DNA from: Morganella sibonii
GTDB taxonomy: Bacteria; Pseudomonadota; Gammaproteobacteria; Enterobacterales; Enterobacteriaceae
DNA length: 64,000 nt
Reading direction: 5' to 3' (one strand)
Assembly: GCF_040560245.1 (NCBI RefSeq)
Contig: NZ_JAKMWP010000001.1
Position 1 is the stretch's first letter, and the number at the start of each line of letters is the position of its first letter. Shown here in pieces: positions 1 to 8,259 of this stretch. Position numbers and translations under genes: made by a program. The notes beneath the pieces were generated by a model. It was not told the origin of the DNA. It ran no database searches and saw nothing but the letters and a program-made list of their open reading frames with translations.

Positions 1-2120
1 GCGAAGAAGGTTCGCGGCTGTCCGGCATAAATGCCGTAGTTATTATCTGTCGAACGGGTAAAGCTGGCCTGATCGAACAGGTTTTTTACCCCGGCAGACA
101 GTGTCAGATCTGACCATTGCGGGCCGAAATGATACTCCGCACGGGCATCCCACATCATATAACCCGGGATAATGCCATAACGCCCGTCAGCACTGCCTTC
201 GGTAATGTAATTTTCCCCGGTTCCCGGTGACTGCTGTTTTGACTGCGCATAGGTGTTGAGATTCCATACCCAGTTTCCGGTTTCATAACGGGCACCGGCA
301 GTAAAGAGCTGGCGGGAGTAGAACGGCAGATCTTTATCCGCAAAATTACCGCGTTTGCTTACTGCTTTTGTGTAGGTATAAGTGCTGTAGATACTGGCGC
401 CGTCCAGCCATTTTGCTGTTTCACTCAGGTCATAATTCAGCGCCAGTTCCACCCCCTGATGGGTGGTCGCGCCGAGGTTTGTCCAGCCGGTTGAATTTTC
501 AATGTATTGCAGCTGATCATTGAAATCGATATAGAACAGGGTCATTTCCGCCGAGAGTAACCCGTCATCAAATCGTGTTCCGGCTTCATAGTTATGGGCT
601 TTTTCCGCACTCAGGCCGTTTGCCGGATCATTACCTGCGCCGCCGGTATTGAGCTGGAAATATTGCAGGCTGCCGAATGAACTGCCCGCATTGGCAAACA
701 GCTTCCACTGATCATCAATATGATAAATCACGGACAGGGCCGGTAACGGCTCGCTGTAGCTCTTGCTGCGGAACTGATTACGGAAACCGTCATCCAGATG
801 AATTTTTATATTTTCATAACGCAGGCCGGGAATTACCGTCCAGTTACCGAAATTAATGGTGTCATCAATATAGACAGCATGGGCTTCAGTCCCGCCGGAG
901 GTGTGCTGATAGTAGCTGTCGGTCTGCGGGCGTGAGCCTTGTGAACCCGTTGGATACCAGCCGGAACGGTAGGCTTTTTCATCTGCCGTTTCATTCAGAT
1001 AACGGTAACCGAAGGTAATTTCATGGGACTGATTATCAAAGCGGAACAGTTGTGAATAGCTCGGTTCAATGGCGTAAGCAGTGTAGTGACGCGGATAGGA
1101 AACGAGGCGGCTCTTACCGGCACTCGCATTTGTTCCCTCGCTTTCAATATAACTGCCGCGGTAGCTTTTGCTGAACCAGGTCAGTAATTCAAACTGTTTG
1201 TCATCTTCCTGATGACGGTATTTAAAGGACATATCCTGACGGTTGCCTTCAAAACGGTCAAACGGACGAACTGACTGATAAGGATCAGCTTTGTACTGCG
1301 CTTCTGACAGGCCGCCCGGCATCCCGGATTGCGCATGATAATAATGGAAGTTTGCCAGCAGCTCATCGGTATCACTGAAGGCGTAACGGGTTTTCAGGAT
1401 AATGTCATCGATATCGGTATTATCATTATTCTTACGGTAACCCTGGCCGTGCAGGCCGGAGTAAAGCAGCATCGCGCCCGCAGAGCCATCTGCGGATGAA
1501 CCGCCGACAGAGGCATCGGTCAGGGTTTTCAGCCCGCCGGTGCGCGCGCCCTGTGTTTTGACAGAGGCTGAACCGCCGAAGGTTTCCGGAATCGGTTTGG
1601 TGACAAAGTTAATCACGCCGCCGACGTTTTGCGGCCCGTAGCGGACAGAGGTGGCGCCGCGCATCACATCAATGCTGCTGATGGAGCCTAAAGAGAGTGG
1701 TGACATCGATAACTGCGGCTGTCCGTAAGGGGCTGCAGCCAGCGGAATACCATCAAGCAAAATGGTGGAGCGCGGGGAAAGCCGTGCCGGAAGCCCGCGG
1801 ATACCGACATTGAGTGAGACATCGCTGCCGCCGGTGCCATTACTGTCCCGTACCTGGACGCCCGGGATACCGCGCAGGGCATCCGCGATGGTTTCCGCAC
1901 CGGATTCATCGATTTGTTTTTTGGTTTTGATGGTGCGGGCGCCGCCGTGGTTCAGCAAAATATCACTGTTATCGGTGTTATCCAGCCAGTTACCGACAAC
2001 GACGATCGGGGTTTCGGTATCTGCGGTGGCGGCGAGACTGCCGCTGCTGATAAAAGCGAGTGCCAGCGCCAGCGGAGTGAGGCGGGCAGGGCGGTAGTAT
2101 GCGTTACAGGAATCAGTCAT
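1..2120 (-). CDS. FecA-like TonB-dependent outer membrane receptor (3' end outside window)
   Basis: An outer membrane receptor that takes up a ferric chelate using TonB energy. The frame is open for 706 codons from an ATG at 2118-2120 to the window edge. The N-terminus has a basic, hydrophobic signal peptide ending near SGSLAA. It runs straight into a TonB-box-like stretch (ETPIVVVG) and the plug, with GIRGLPARLSPRSTILLDGIP and APYGQPQLS very close to E. coli FecA. The last visible residues, GIYAGQPRTFF, match the end of FecA, so only a few residues are missing. Unlike FecA, it has no N-terminal signalling (STN) domain, so surface signalling to a FecR-type regulator is not expected, and no fecIR pair is visible. 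A Fur-box-like site lies upstream. Ferric citrate is the best guess for the ligand; another chelate is possible. Confidence 0.85.
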   Translation of the reverse strand, partial: MTDSCNAYYRPARLTPLALALAFISSGSLAATADTETPIVVVGNWLDNTDNSDILLNHGGARTIKTKKQIDESGAETIADALRGIPGVQVRDSNGTGGSDVSLNVGIRGLPARLSPRSTILLDGIPLAAAPYGQPQLSMSPLSLGSISSIDVMRGATSVRYGPQNVGGVINFVTKPIPETFGGSASVKTQGARTGGLKTLTDASVGGSSADGSAGAMLLYSGLHGQGYRKNNDNTDIDDIILKTRYAFSDTDELLANFHYYHAQSGMPGGLSEAQYKADPYQSVRPFDRFEGNRQDMSFKYRHQEDDKQFELLTWFSKSYRGSYIESEGTNASAGKSRLVSYPRHYTAYAIEPSYSQLFRFDNQSHEITFGYRYLNETADEKAYRSGWYPTGSQGSRPQTDSYYQHTSGGTEAHAVYIDDTINFGNWTVIPGLRYENIKIHLDDGFRNQFRSKSYSEPLPALSVIYHIDDQWKLFANAGSSFGSLQYFQLNTGGAGNDPANGLSAEKAHNYEAGTRFDDGLLSAEMTLFYIDFNDQLQYIENSTGWTNLGATTHQGVELALNYDLSETAKWLDGASIYSTYTYTKAVSKRGNFADKDLPFYSRQLFTAGARYETGNWVWNLNTYAQSKQQSPGTGENYITEGSADGRYGIIPGYMMWDARAEYHFGPQWSDLTLSAGVKNLFDQASFTRSTDNNYGIYAGQPRTFF

Positions 2121-2154
2121 CACTCAGTTTTCCGTGAGAATTTAAGAAAGCAAA

Positions 2155-2169
2155 TGATAATTATAACTA
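2155..2169. promoter_or_regulatory. Fur-box-like site upstream of the TonB receptor
   Basis: TGATAATTATAACTA lies about 35 bp upstream of the receptor start. Its first half is a perfect TGATAAT half-site of the 7-1-7 Fur motif and the second half matches at four of seven positions. Iron-responsive repression of the receptor is inferred from the site and from the type of gene. Confidence 0.55.
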
Positions 2170-2353
2170 TTACCGGTGCGCAATGATTTTTTAACGGAAA
2201 GTTACTAAGATGCTGATTTTATGATTCAGAATTTAGTTACAAAATGATTGGTGCTGTAGTTATTTTCGGTGTGAATGTGAGCTTGCTGTTTTAGCGGGGA
2301 ACAGGCAGTTTTATGGATTAGTCCGCCCGTTATCCCGGGAGAGGGCAGATATG

Positions 2354-2764
2354 TCAGCAATCGGGTTCATCACCGCATAAATAAGAATCAACCCATTCAT
2401 TCTTTTCGCGGAACAGGTAGATATATTTACCATCAGGAAAGCGGATATCGCCGGCACCGCTTGATGATATTCGCCATTCACCTGTCTGACCATTTTCAAG
2501 TTCAAGATTACCGTATGAAATACAGGATGAATAATAATCATGATCCCATGACATGTCTGACGATGTTTCTGCTGACCGGAAGTAATTGATCAGTTGTTCT
2601 TTATTTGGTGTGAATTTTTTACAGGCATTAACTTCGCCCGCAGGGGGATTTTTTGTGACAGTGATTCCTGAGTTTTCTATTTCTATATTTTTTACAGACA
2701 TAGCATTCATTGTTTCAGGAATGAGAGCTATAGTAAGTAACAGGATAGAAAATTTATTTACCAT
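2354..2764 (-). CDS. Small secreted four-cysteine protein, candidate immunity partner of the amidase
   Basis: I do not recognise this 136-residue protein. It begins with a clear Sec signal peptide (MVNKFSILLLTIALIPETMNA), so it should be periplasmic or secreted. The mature part carries four cysteines (VNACKK, SSCISY, and the final YLCGDEPDC), which could form two disulfides. Its start overlaps the 3' end of the upstream amidase gene by 7 bp on the same strand, implying co-transcription and coupled translation. A periplasmic protein encoded directly after a peptidoglycan amidase suggests an immunity role, but this is inference from position only. Confidence 0.6.
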   Translation of the reverse strand: MVNKFSILLLTIALIPETMNAMSVKNIEIENSGITVTKNPPAGEVNACKKFTPNKEQLINYFRSAETSSDMSWDHDYYSSCISYGNLELENGQTGEWRISSSGAGDIRFPDGKYIYLFREKNEWVDSYLCGDEPDC

Positions 2765-3363
2765 GATGCAGTACTCGCTTCAGTTGTGTTTTTTCTTGCT
2801 ACATCAGGATGTTTATATACTTCAGATATTGAAATATCCAATGTTTCTAAAAGTTCTGATATCAGCCATTTAAGAGATGCATTTTGTTTGCTGTTCACTG
2901 CGTCATATATGTCTTTATTATCACTGTCACGTTCATAGTAACCGACAATTTCAATGCCGATACTATCAGTATTACTTGGGTAGCGCTCCGGAAATGACTT
3001 TGCCTTCTCTATATCTGATATAGCTTTAGTTCTGAATTTATTTTCCAGGTCTGCCATTTTTTTGAGTTCAGATGGTTCACATTTTTTTGTAATAACACAT
3101 CTCGATTTCATTTTTCCTAAATGCCACGTTGTTTTAAACAACGAAGCCGTCTGATAAATCACGCCTTCTTTATCAATTAAGAAGTGAGCACCATTACTGC
3201 CGGCGTGGCTGTAACTGTTAAAGACATGTGTTTCAGCAGGCGTACCAGTCTGGTGAACAATAATGCCGTTCACTTTATCCATCGGGTCGCGCTCGATTTT
3301 ACTGAATCGCTTAATGGTAATGCGGTTTGATTTTACTAATCCGTTATCATCAATATATAACAT
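2758..3363 (-). CDS. N-acetylmuramoyl-L-alanine amidase (Amidase_2/PGRP fold), possible T6SS-type effector
   Basis: Predicted zinc amidase that cuts the bond between N-acetylmuramic acid and the stem peptide. AmpD/PGRP-family signs are GIIVHQTGTP (first zinc histidine), AHFLIDKEGVIYQT, TTWHLG, SIGIEIVGYY, and a C-terminal KHPDVARKNTTEAST with the second histidine and the Asp. There is no signal peptide, so it must be cytosolic or delivered by a secretion system. I prefer the ATG at 3361-3363 because an AGAGG ribosome site lies 9 nt before it; the ATG at 3370-3372 directly abuts that site. It overlaps a small secreted protein gene, an arrangement typical of effector-immunity pairs. No hcp, vgrG or other T6SS gene is in the window; the hcp at 3620 is the unrelated hybrid cluster protein. 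Confidence 0.75.
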   Translation of the reverse strand: MLYIDDNGLVKSNRITIKRFSKIERDPMDKVNGIIVHQTGTPAETHVFNSYSHAGSNGAHFLIDKEGVIYQTASLFKTTWHLGKMKSRCVITKKCEPSELKKMADLENKFRTKAISDIEKAKSFPERYPSNTDSIGIEIVGYYERDSDNKDIYDAVNSKQNASLKWLISELLETLDISISEVYKHPDVARKNTTEASTASW

Positions 3364-3509
3364 TTTATCCATCCTCTGCTCAGTTTCCTTACCGGTTTAT
3401 ATCACGCCGCTGTATCTCAAACTATCGGACAATCCCTTAGTCAATATGACGTTTAACACACTGTAAATGTTAATCATTCGCGATAGTGATGTGTCGTGCC
3501 GGTTAATTT

Positions 3510-3523
3510 TTGCTTTAGATCAA
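3510..3523. promoter_or_regulatory. FNR-like site upstream of hcp
   Basis: TTGCTTTAGATCAA matches the FNR consensus TTGAT-N4-ATCAA at nine of ten defined positions, about 100 bp upstream of hcp. Anaerobic activation of hcp-hcr by FNR is established in E. coli. Confidence 0.6.
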
Positions 3524-3580
3524 GCAAAGCAATGATAGTCAGGAAAACCCCTTTTCACCGGTCTGAAATGGCGTATTCTT

Positions 3581-3603
3581 ATGTTGCATATAAAATACAA
3601 CTT
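3581..3603. promoter_or_regulatory. NsrR-like operator in front of hcp
   Basis: The 23-bp inverted repeat GTTGCAT...ATACAAC, with flanking AT and TT, matches the 11-1-11 NsrR motif at about 18 of 23 positions. It ends 16 bp before the hcp start, where a repressor could block transcription. NsrR repression of hcp-hcr, relieved by nitric oxide, is established in enterobacteria. Confidence 0.65.
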
Positions 3604-3619
3604 ATAAGGAAGCAAGAGC

Positions 3620-5272
3620 ATGTACTGTGTGCAATGTGAACAAACGATGCGTACGCCTGTGGGTAATGGCTGTGCCTATGCTCAGGGCATGTGCGGTAAA
3701 ACCGCAGAAACATCTGACTTACAGGATCTGCTGGTGGCAGTGCTGGAAAGTCTTTCAGCGTGGGCGGTTGCTGCGCGTGAATCAGGTATCATCGATCACG
3801 ACACAGACAGCTTTGCGCCGCGTGCGTTTTTCTCCACATTAACCAACGTTAACTTCGATTCTGATCGCATCATCGGTTATGCGCAGGAAGCGATTGTGAT
3901 GCGTGACAGCCTGATGAAACGCTGCCTGGCGAAAAATCCGGCACTGGTTGTGAATCACCCGTTAGCAAACCTGCAACTGAAGGGCACGGATATTGCGTCA
4001 CTGGTGAAACAGGCGGATGAATTTGCCCTGAATAAAGATAAGCAGGCTATCGGTGATGATATTCACGGTCTGCGTATGCTCTGCCTGTACGGCCTGAAAG
4101 GGGCGGCGGCCTATATGGAGCACGCTCATGTGCTGGGCAAATACAGCGATGAGATTTACGGCCAGTACCATGAAATCATGGCGTGGCTGGGTACTGATCC
4201 GTCTGATATGGGTGAGCTGCTCAACCAGTCCATGGCGATCGGTATGATGAACTTTAAAATCATGGAAATGCTGGATGCCGGTGAAACCGAAGCTTACGGT
4301 CATCCGACTCCGTCTTCCGTGAACGTCCGTCCGGTGGCAGGTAAAGCGATTCTGATCTCCGGTCATGACCTCAAAGATCTGCATATGCTGCTGCAACAGA
4401 CAGAAGGCACCGGTGTGAATATTTACACTCACGGTGAAATGCTGCCTGCACACGGCTATCCGGAACTGAAAAAATACAAACATCTGGTCGGTAACTACGG
4501 CAGCGGCTGGCAGAATCAGCAGACTGAGTTTGCCAAATTCCCCGGGCCTATCCTGATGACCTCCAACTGTATTCTGGATCCGAATCCGGGCAGTTATACC
4601 GACCGTATCTGGACCCGCAGCATCGTCGGCTGGCCGGGCGCGAAACACCTGAACGGTGATGATTTCAGCGATATTATCGCGCAGGCTCAGGCGATGGACG
4701 GCTTCCCGTACAGTGAAATCGAGCACCTGATCACCGTCGGTTTCGGCCGTGAAACGCTGCTCAATGCCGCAGATACCGTGATTGACCTCGTTGCCACCGG
4801 CAAACTGCGTCACGTGTTCCTCGTCGGCGGATGTGACGGCAGCCGCGGTGAGCGCAGCTACTACACTGATTTTGCCCGTCAGGTTCCTCAGGACTGTCTG
4901 ATTATGACCCTGGCCTGCGGTAAATACCGTTTCAACAAGCTGGATTTCGGTACTCTGGAAGGTTTACCGCGTCTGCTTGATGTCGGTCAGTGCAACGATG
5001 CGTACTCTGCCATTATGCTGGCCGTGAAACTGGCTGAGAAACTGGGCTGCGGCGTGAATGATCTGCCGCTGACACTGGTGCTCTCCTGGTTTGAACAGAA
5101 AGCGATTGTGATTTTGCTGACCCTGCTGGCGCTGGGCGTGAAGGATATCTTCACCGGTCCTACCGCACCGGCATTCCTGACAGACAATCTGCTGAATGTA
5201 CTGAATGAAAAATTCGGTATGCGTCCGATTACCACTGTAGAAAATGATTTACACGCTGTGTTAGGCGCGTAA
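3620..5272 (+). CDS. hcp: Hybrid cluster protein Hcp (nitric oxide / hydroxylamine reductase)
   Basis: Cytosolic iron-sulfur protein with a hybrid 4Fe-2S-2O cluster that detoxifies nitric oxide formed during anaerobic nitrate or nitrite respiration; hydroxylamine reduction is its older assigned activity. At 550 residues it has the same length as E. coli Hcp. The N-terminal cluster cysteines C3, C6, C18 and C25 are present (MYCVQCEQ..GNGCAYAQGMCG). The hybrid cluster region is seen in GHDLKDL, MTSNCILDP, GGCDGSRGER, ACGKYRFN and GQCNDAYSA. It is the first gene of an operon with its reductase hcr, behind FNR- and NsrR-like sites. Confidence 0.97.
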   Translation: MYCVQCEQTMRTPVGNGCAYAQGMCGKTAETSDLQDLLVAVLESLSAWAVAARESGIIDHDTDSFAPRAFFSTLTNVNFDSDRIIGYAQEAIVMRDSLMKRCLAKNPALVVNHPLANLQLKGTDIASLVKQADEFALNKDKQAIGDDIHGLRMLCLYGLKGAAAYMEHAHVLGKYSDEIYGQYHEIMAWLGTDPSDMGELLNQSMAIGMMNFKIMEMLDAGETEAYGHPTPSSVNVRPVAGKAILISGHDLKDLHMLLQQTEGTGVNIYTHGEMLPAHGYPELKKYKHLVGNYGSGWQNQQTEFAKFPGPILMTSNCILDPNPGSYTDRIWTRSIVGWPGAKHLNGDDFSDIIAQAQAMDGFPYSEIEHLITVGFGRETLLNAADTVIDLVATGKLRHVFLVGGCDGSRGERSYYTDFARQVPQDCLIMTLACGKYRFNKLDFGTLEGLPRLLDVGQCNDAYSAIMLAVKLAEKLGCGVNDLPLTLVLSWFEQKAIVILLTLLALGVKDIFTGPTAPAFLTDNLLNVLNEKFGMRPITTVENDLHAVLGA

Positions 5273-5290
5273 TTGCTGTAACTGTTAGCA

Positions 5291-5318
5291 CCGGAGAGGG
5301 TGGTAACGCACTCTCCGG
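5291..5318 (+). other. Hairpin between hcp and hcr
   Basis: CCGGAGAG and CTCTCCGG form a perfect 8-bp stem around a 12-nt loop in the 66-bp gap between hcp and hcr. No U-tract follows, so it is not a standard terminator. It could stabilise or process the hcp message and set the hcp:hcr ratio. Confidence 0.5.
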
Positions 5319-5338
5319 CACGGAGTCAGGAGAGCCCG

Positions 5339-6346
5339 ATGACAATGCCGACGTCTTTATGTCCGAACCGCATGCAGGTCCATTCTGTCAGGCAGGAAAC
5401 CCCGGATGTGTGGACTATCAATCTGATTAACCACGATTTTTATCAGTATCACGCAGGGCAGTATGCGCTGGTGAGTATCCGCAACAGTGATGAGACACTG
5501 CGTGCTTATACCTTATCGTCCACACCGGGACTGAGCCCGTTCCTGAGCCTGACGGTACGCCGTCTTGATGACGGACAAGGGTCCGGCTGGCTGACCGGAG
5601 AAGTGAAACCGGGTGATTACCTGTGGCTGTCTGACGCACAGGGTGAATTTACCTGTGATGCCCGCCCTGCAGAGCGCTATCTGATGCTGGCAGCCGGTTG
5701 CGGCGTGACACCGGTGATGTCAATGACCCGCTGGATCCTGCACCGTCAGCCGGAAAGTCAGGTGACGGTGATTTTCAACGTGCGTGATAAGCAGCAGGTG
5801 ATTTTTGCTCAGGAATGGCAGCAGTTACTGTCGGCATTCCCGGCCCGCCTGCGCCTGATTCTGATGGTGGAAAACAGTGATGAGACGGATGAATTGTTGT
5901 CAGGCCGGTTATCAGAAGAAAAACTGAAATCCCTGATCCCGGATATCGCACAGCATACCGTCATGACCTGTGGTCCGGCGCCGTATATGAAAAATGTGCA
6001 GACATTTTGTCAGGCGCTGAATGTGGATCCCGGCTGTTTCTTTATGGAGCGTTTCGGGCCGGAGCCGGAAGCAGAAGCCGGAGAGCAGATGGTCACTATG
6101 ACTATTCAGTCTCCTTTGCGTCAGGTAAAAGTGCCTGTCGGTATGACGCTGCTGGCGGCGATGGAAGCCAACAGTGTGCCGGTGATGGCGGCATGCCGCG
6201 CCGGTGTCTGCGGCAGCTGTAAAACCCGCGTACGCAGCGGTGAATACACCACCACCAGCACTATGACGCTGACCCCGGAAGAGATTGAACAGGGTTATGT
6301 TCTGGCGTGCAGCTGTCAGATTCAGGGCAATGTTGAATTAGCCTGA
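5339..6346 (+). CDS. hcr: Hcr, NADH:Hcp oxidoreductase
   Basis: Flavin and iron-sulfur protein that passes electrons from NADH to Hcp. An N-terminal ferredoxin-reductase FAD domain (LRAYTLSSTPG) is followed by an NAD-binding domain (AAGCGVTPVMSM, MTCGPAPYM). The C-terminal plant-type 2Fe-2S domain has CRAGVCGSC plus a later cysteine in ACSCQ. I chose the ATG at 5339, after AGGAGAG, because MTMPTSLCPNRMQVH aligns with the E. coli Hcr start; an upstream in-frame ATG at 5300 lies inside a hairpin. The product is 335 residues. Confidence 0.95.
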   Translation: MTMPTSLCPNRMQVHSVRQETPDVWTINLINHDFYQYHAGQYALVSIRNSDETLRAYTLSSTPGLSPFLSLTVRRLDDGQGSGWLTGEVKPGDYLWLSDAQGEFTCDARPAERYLMLAAGCGVTPVMSMTRWILHRQPESQVTVIFNVRDKQQVIFAQEWQQLLSAFPARLRLILMVENSDETDELLSGRLSEEKLKSLIPDIAQHTVMTCGPAPYMKNVQTFCQALNVDPGCFFMERFGPEPEAEAGEQMVTMTIQSPLRQVKVPVGMTLLAAMEANSVPVMAACRAGVCGSCKTRVRSGEYTTTSTMTLTPEEIEQGYVLACSCQIQGNVELA

Positions 6347-6371
6347 TTGAGAATCATTCTGTATAATTGCA

Positions 6372-6400
6372 AAAAAGCGCCGTTTTCCGCGGCGCTTTTT
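6372..6400 (+). terminator. Intrinsic terminator after hcr
   Basis: AAAAAGCGCCG and CGGCGCTTTTT form an 11-bp stem that ends in a T run, 25 bp after the hcr stop. Confidence 0.9.
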
Positions 6401-6473
6401 CTGTTTCCGGCGGATAAACGCCGGGTTTCCGCTATGCTGTAAATGTGATCATAATAAAAAAGGATTTTCAGCA

Positions 6474-6863
6474 ATGAATAAGACAGAATTTGTAACCCGT
6501 GCCCTGACTGACGTTCTCGGTGAACATATCGGTGATGAATCCCTGGTGGAACAGTATTTTTCCCGTGATTATGTTCAGGTGGTGAATGGCCAGACAATTG
6601 AGTTCCCCGCGTTTCTTGCCCATCTTAATGCCCTGAAAATGGCAACCCGCAGTATTACCATTGAGATTAAATCCATCGCAGAAGGCGAGTCCTGTGTACA
6701 CACGCAGCATATCGCGAAGGCGGAAAAAATCAGTGGCGAACACGCCGCCTTTGAGGTTTTCGCCTGCTTCCGTCTGGCAGACGGTAAAATTGTCCGCTGT
6801 GAGGAAGTGACACGGCAGCTGACCGGTGATGAGAGCGATAACGATCTGGGTTCCCGGACCTGA
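6474..6863 (+). CDS. NTF2-like / SnoaL-fold small protein
   Basis: Single-domain protein of 129 residues with the pattern of the nuclear-transport-factor-2-like fold: an N-terminal helix region, DYVQVVNGQTIEFPAFLAHL, then alternating strands ending in ADGKIVRCEEVTRQL, as in SnoaL-type polyketide-cyclase-like proteins. No signal peptide is present, so it should be cytosolic. The substrate is unknown; many members are uncharacterised. It stands alone between the hcr terminator and the mgtE leader. The ATG follows AAAAGGA. Confidence 0.7.
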   Translation: MNKTEFVTRALTDVLGEHIGDESLVEQYFSRDYVQVVNGQTIEFPAFLAHLNALKMATRSITIEIKSIAEGESCVHTQHIAKAEKISGEHAAFEVFACFRLADGKIVRCEEVTRQLTGDESDNDLGSRT

Positions 6864-6910
6864 TTTGTAACCTCAATGGTTTCTAAACGAAATAGTAATA
6901 GTCCTCGCTA

Positions 6911-6932
6911 TATAATTTCTGAGCGTTATAAT
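6911..6932 (+). promoter_or_regulatory. Candidate -10 elements for the mgtE transcript
   Basis: Two perfect TATAAT hexamers (6911-6916 and 6927-6932) sit just upstream of the M-box. Neither has a good -35 at 17 bp, so which one is used is open. Confidence 0.4.
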
Positions 6933-6955
6933 TCGCGCCGCATTTAAGGTGCAGT

Positions 6956-7090
6956 ATCTCGTTAGGCGAGGCTCCTATACAAACAAAGGTTGCTGATCTG
7001 ACGACGTCGAGAGACGCCCAAGATTAGGACAGGTTATATCGAACAGAAGGTATAACCCGAGGTAACTTCCCGCAGTCTGCGGGATACGTT
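6956..7090 (+). ncRNA. M-box (ykoK leader) magnesium riboswitch
   Basis: Conserved M-box elements appear in order: CGTTAGGCGAGGCTCCTATAC, an internal GACGTCGAGAGACGCC segment, the paired GGTTATATCGA..AAGGTATAACC arm, and the closing CCGAGGTAAC. The class (Rfam RF00380) binds Mg2+ and turns expression down when magnesium is plentiful. A CCCGCAG/CTGCGGG hairpin follows at 7069-7083, and further pairing (AAACC..GGTTT, TGAGA..TCTCA around 7101-7143) may form the expression platform. No U-tract terminator is obvious. The next gene, mgtE, is a classic target. Confidence 0.9.
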
Positions 7091-7197
7091 GTATAGTGCT
7101 AAAACCGAGACGTGAGATAGCCTACGCATTCTCTCATCTGGTTTCGCCCCTATTGGAGTGCTGTTTGAAGTCCATAACAGACATAGGGTCACACATC

Positions 7198-8259
7198 ATG
7201 AAATTAACCAACTACGAAAAAGCGGATGCGCTGGTCATTTCCGCGCCATCCGTTAATCCGCCACACCATACCGAACGTCCGCAGCGCAGTGATGAAGACG
7301 CCGTCAGTGCTTACATGAGTCAGGCGTATATCCGCGTGACCGTGTCAGACACGATTGCGGCCGTCAAACACACGCTGCGTGAGGAACTGGACGGTGAGCA
7401 GATCCCCACTTATTTATATGTACTGGATGAGGATAATTACCTGAATGGTATCCTGCCGGTCAAAGCCCTGCTGACCGCAGCGGAAGATACGTTTGTCGCG
7501 GATGTGATGCGCCAGACCTGTTTCTCTGTGTCACCGGAGCAGTCCCGGCACGACGTGTACGAGCTTATCAACAACAGCGGGATTGATACTGTACCGGTGG
7601 TACAGTTCGGCAAGCTGGCCGGTATTCTGCGTCCGCAGGATATCGCGGAACTGATTGAAGATGAGAATACCCAGGATGCGGCATTACAGGGCGGCTCTCA
7701 GCCGCTGGATGAGCCTTATCTGAGCACCAGTCCGTTCACTCTGTGGCGCAAGCGCGCAGTCTGGCTGCTGATGCTGTTTGTGGCGGAAGCCTATACCGGT
7801 ACGGTGCTCAAGGCATTTGAGGAACAACTGGAAGCGGCTATCTCACTGGCTTTCTTTATCCCGCTGCTGATCGGCACCGGAGGTAACAGCGGAACACAGA
7901 TCACCTCGACGCTTGTCCGTGCGATGGCACTCGGAGAAGTCAGCCTGCGCAATATCGGTGCGGTGCTGCGCAAAGAGTTATCCACCTCACTGCTGGTTGC
8001 CTTTACCATGGGATGTGCGGGGATGATCCGCGCCTGGTTCCTGGGTGTCGGGCCGGAAGTGATGATGGTGGTCAGCCTGACACTGGTTTGTATCACGGTC
8101 TGGAGTGCGGTGGTATCTTCCATTATCCCGATGGTGCTTAAGCGTCTGAAAGTGGACCCGGCTGTTGTTTCCGCGCCGTTTATTGCCACACTGATTGACG
8201 GCACCGGGCTGATTATCTACTTCGAGATGGCCAAGCTGATTATGACTGATCTGGTATAA
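7198..8259 (+). CDS. mgtE: Magnesium transporter MgtE (short form without N domain)
   Basis: Inner membrane Mg2+ channel/transporter. A tandem CBS region (about residues 30-155: YIRVTVSDTI, FVADVMRQTCFSV, IDTVPVVQFGKLAGIL) is followed by the C-terminal membrane domain with about five helices and the family signatures PLLIGTGGNSGTQ and LIDGTGLIIYF. The N-terminal MgtE_N domain found in Thermus-type MgtE is missing, giving 353 residues. I chose the ATG at 7198; an in-frame ATG at 7096 lies in the riboswitch expression platform. Expression is probably controlled by the M-box leader. The 3' end overlaps sprT by 20 bp tail to tail. Confidence 0.93.
   Translation: MKLTNYEKADALVISAPSVNPPHHTERPQRSDEDAVSAYMSQAYIRVTVSDTIAAVKHTLREELDGEQIPTYLYVLDEDNYLNGILPVKALLTAAEDTFVADVMRQTCFSVSPEQSRHDVYELINNSGIDTVPVVQFGKLAGILRPQDIAELIEDENTQDAALQGGSQPLDEPYLSTSPFTLWRKRAVWLLMLFVAEAYTGTVLKAFEEQLEAAISLAFFIPLLIGTGGNSGTQITSTLVRAMALGEVSLRNIGAVLRKELSTSLLVAFTMGCAGMIRAWFLGVGPEVMMVVSLTLVCITVWSAVVSSIIPMVLKRLKVDPAVVSAPFIATLIDGTGLIIYFEMAKLIMTDLV

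Noticed and set aside
3998..4813. Long minus-strand frame (271 codons) inside hcp
   Set aside because: It lies wholly antisense to a fully conserved hcp and its sequence resembles no protein; it is a shadow of hcp codon use.
3620..5272. hcp as a type VI secretion tube gene that would support the amidase as a T6SS effector
   Set aside because: This hcp is the hybrid cluster protein, a redox enzyme. The shared name is a coincidence and no T6SS gene is in the window.
7096..7197. In-frame upstream start of mgtE at 7096
   Set aside because: It falls in the riboswitch expression platform and adds 34 residues without similarity; the ATG at 7198 matches the family start better.
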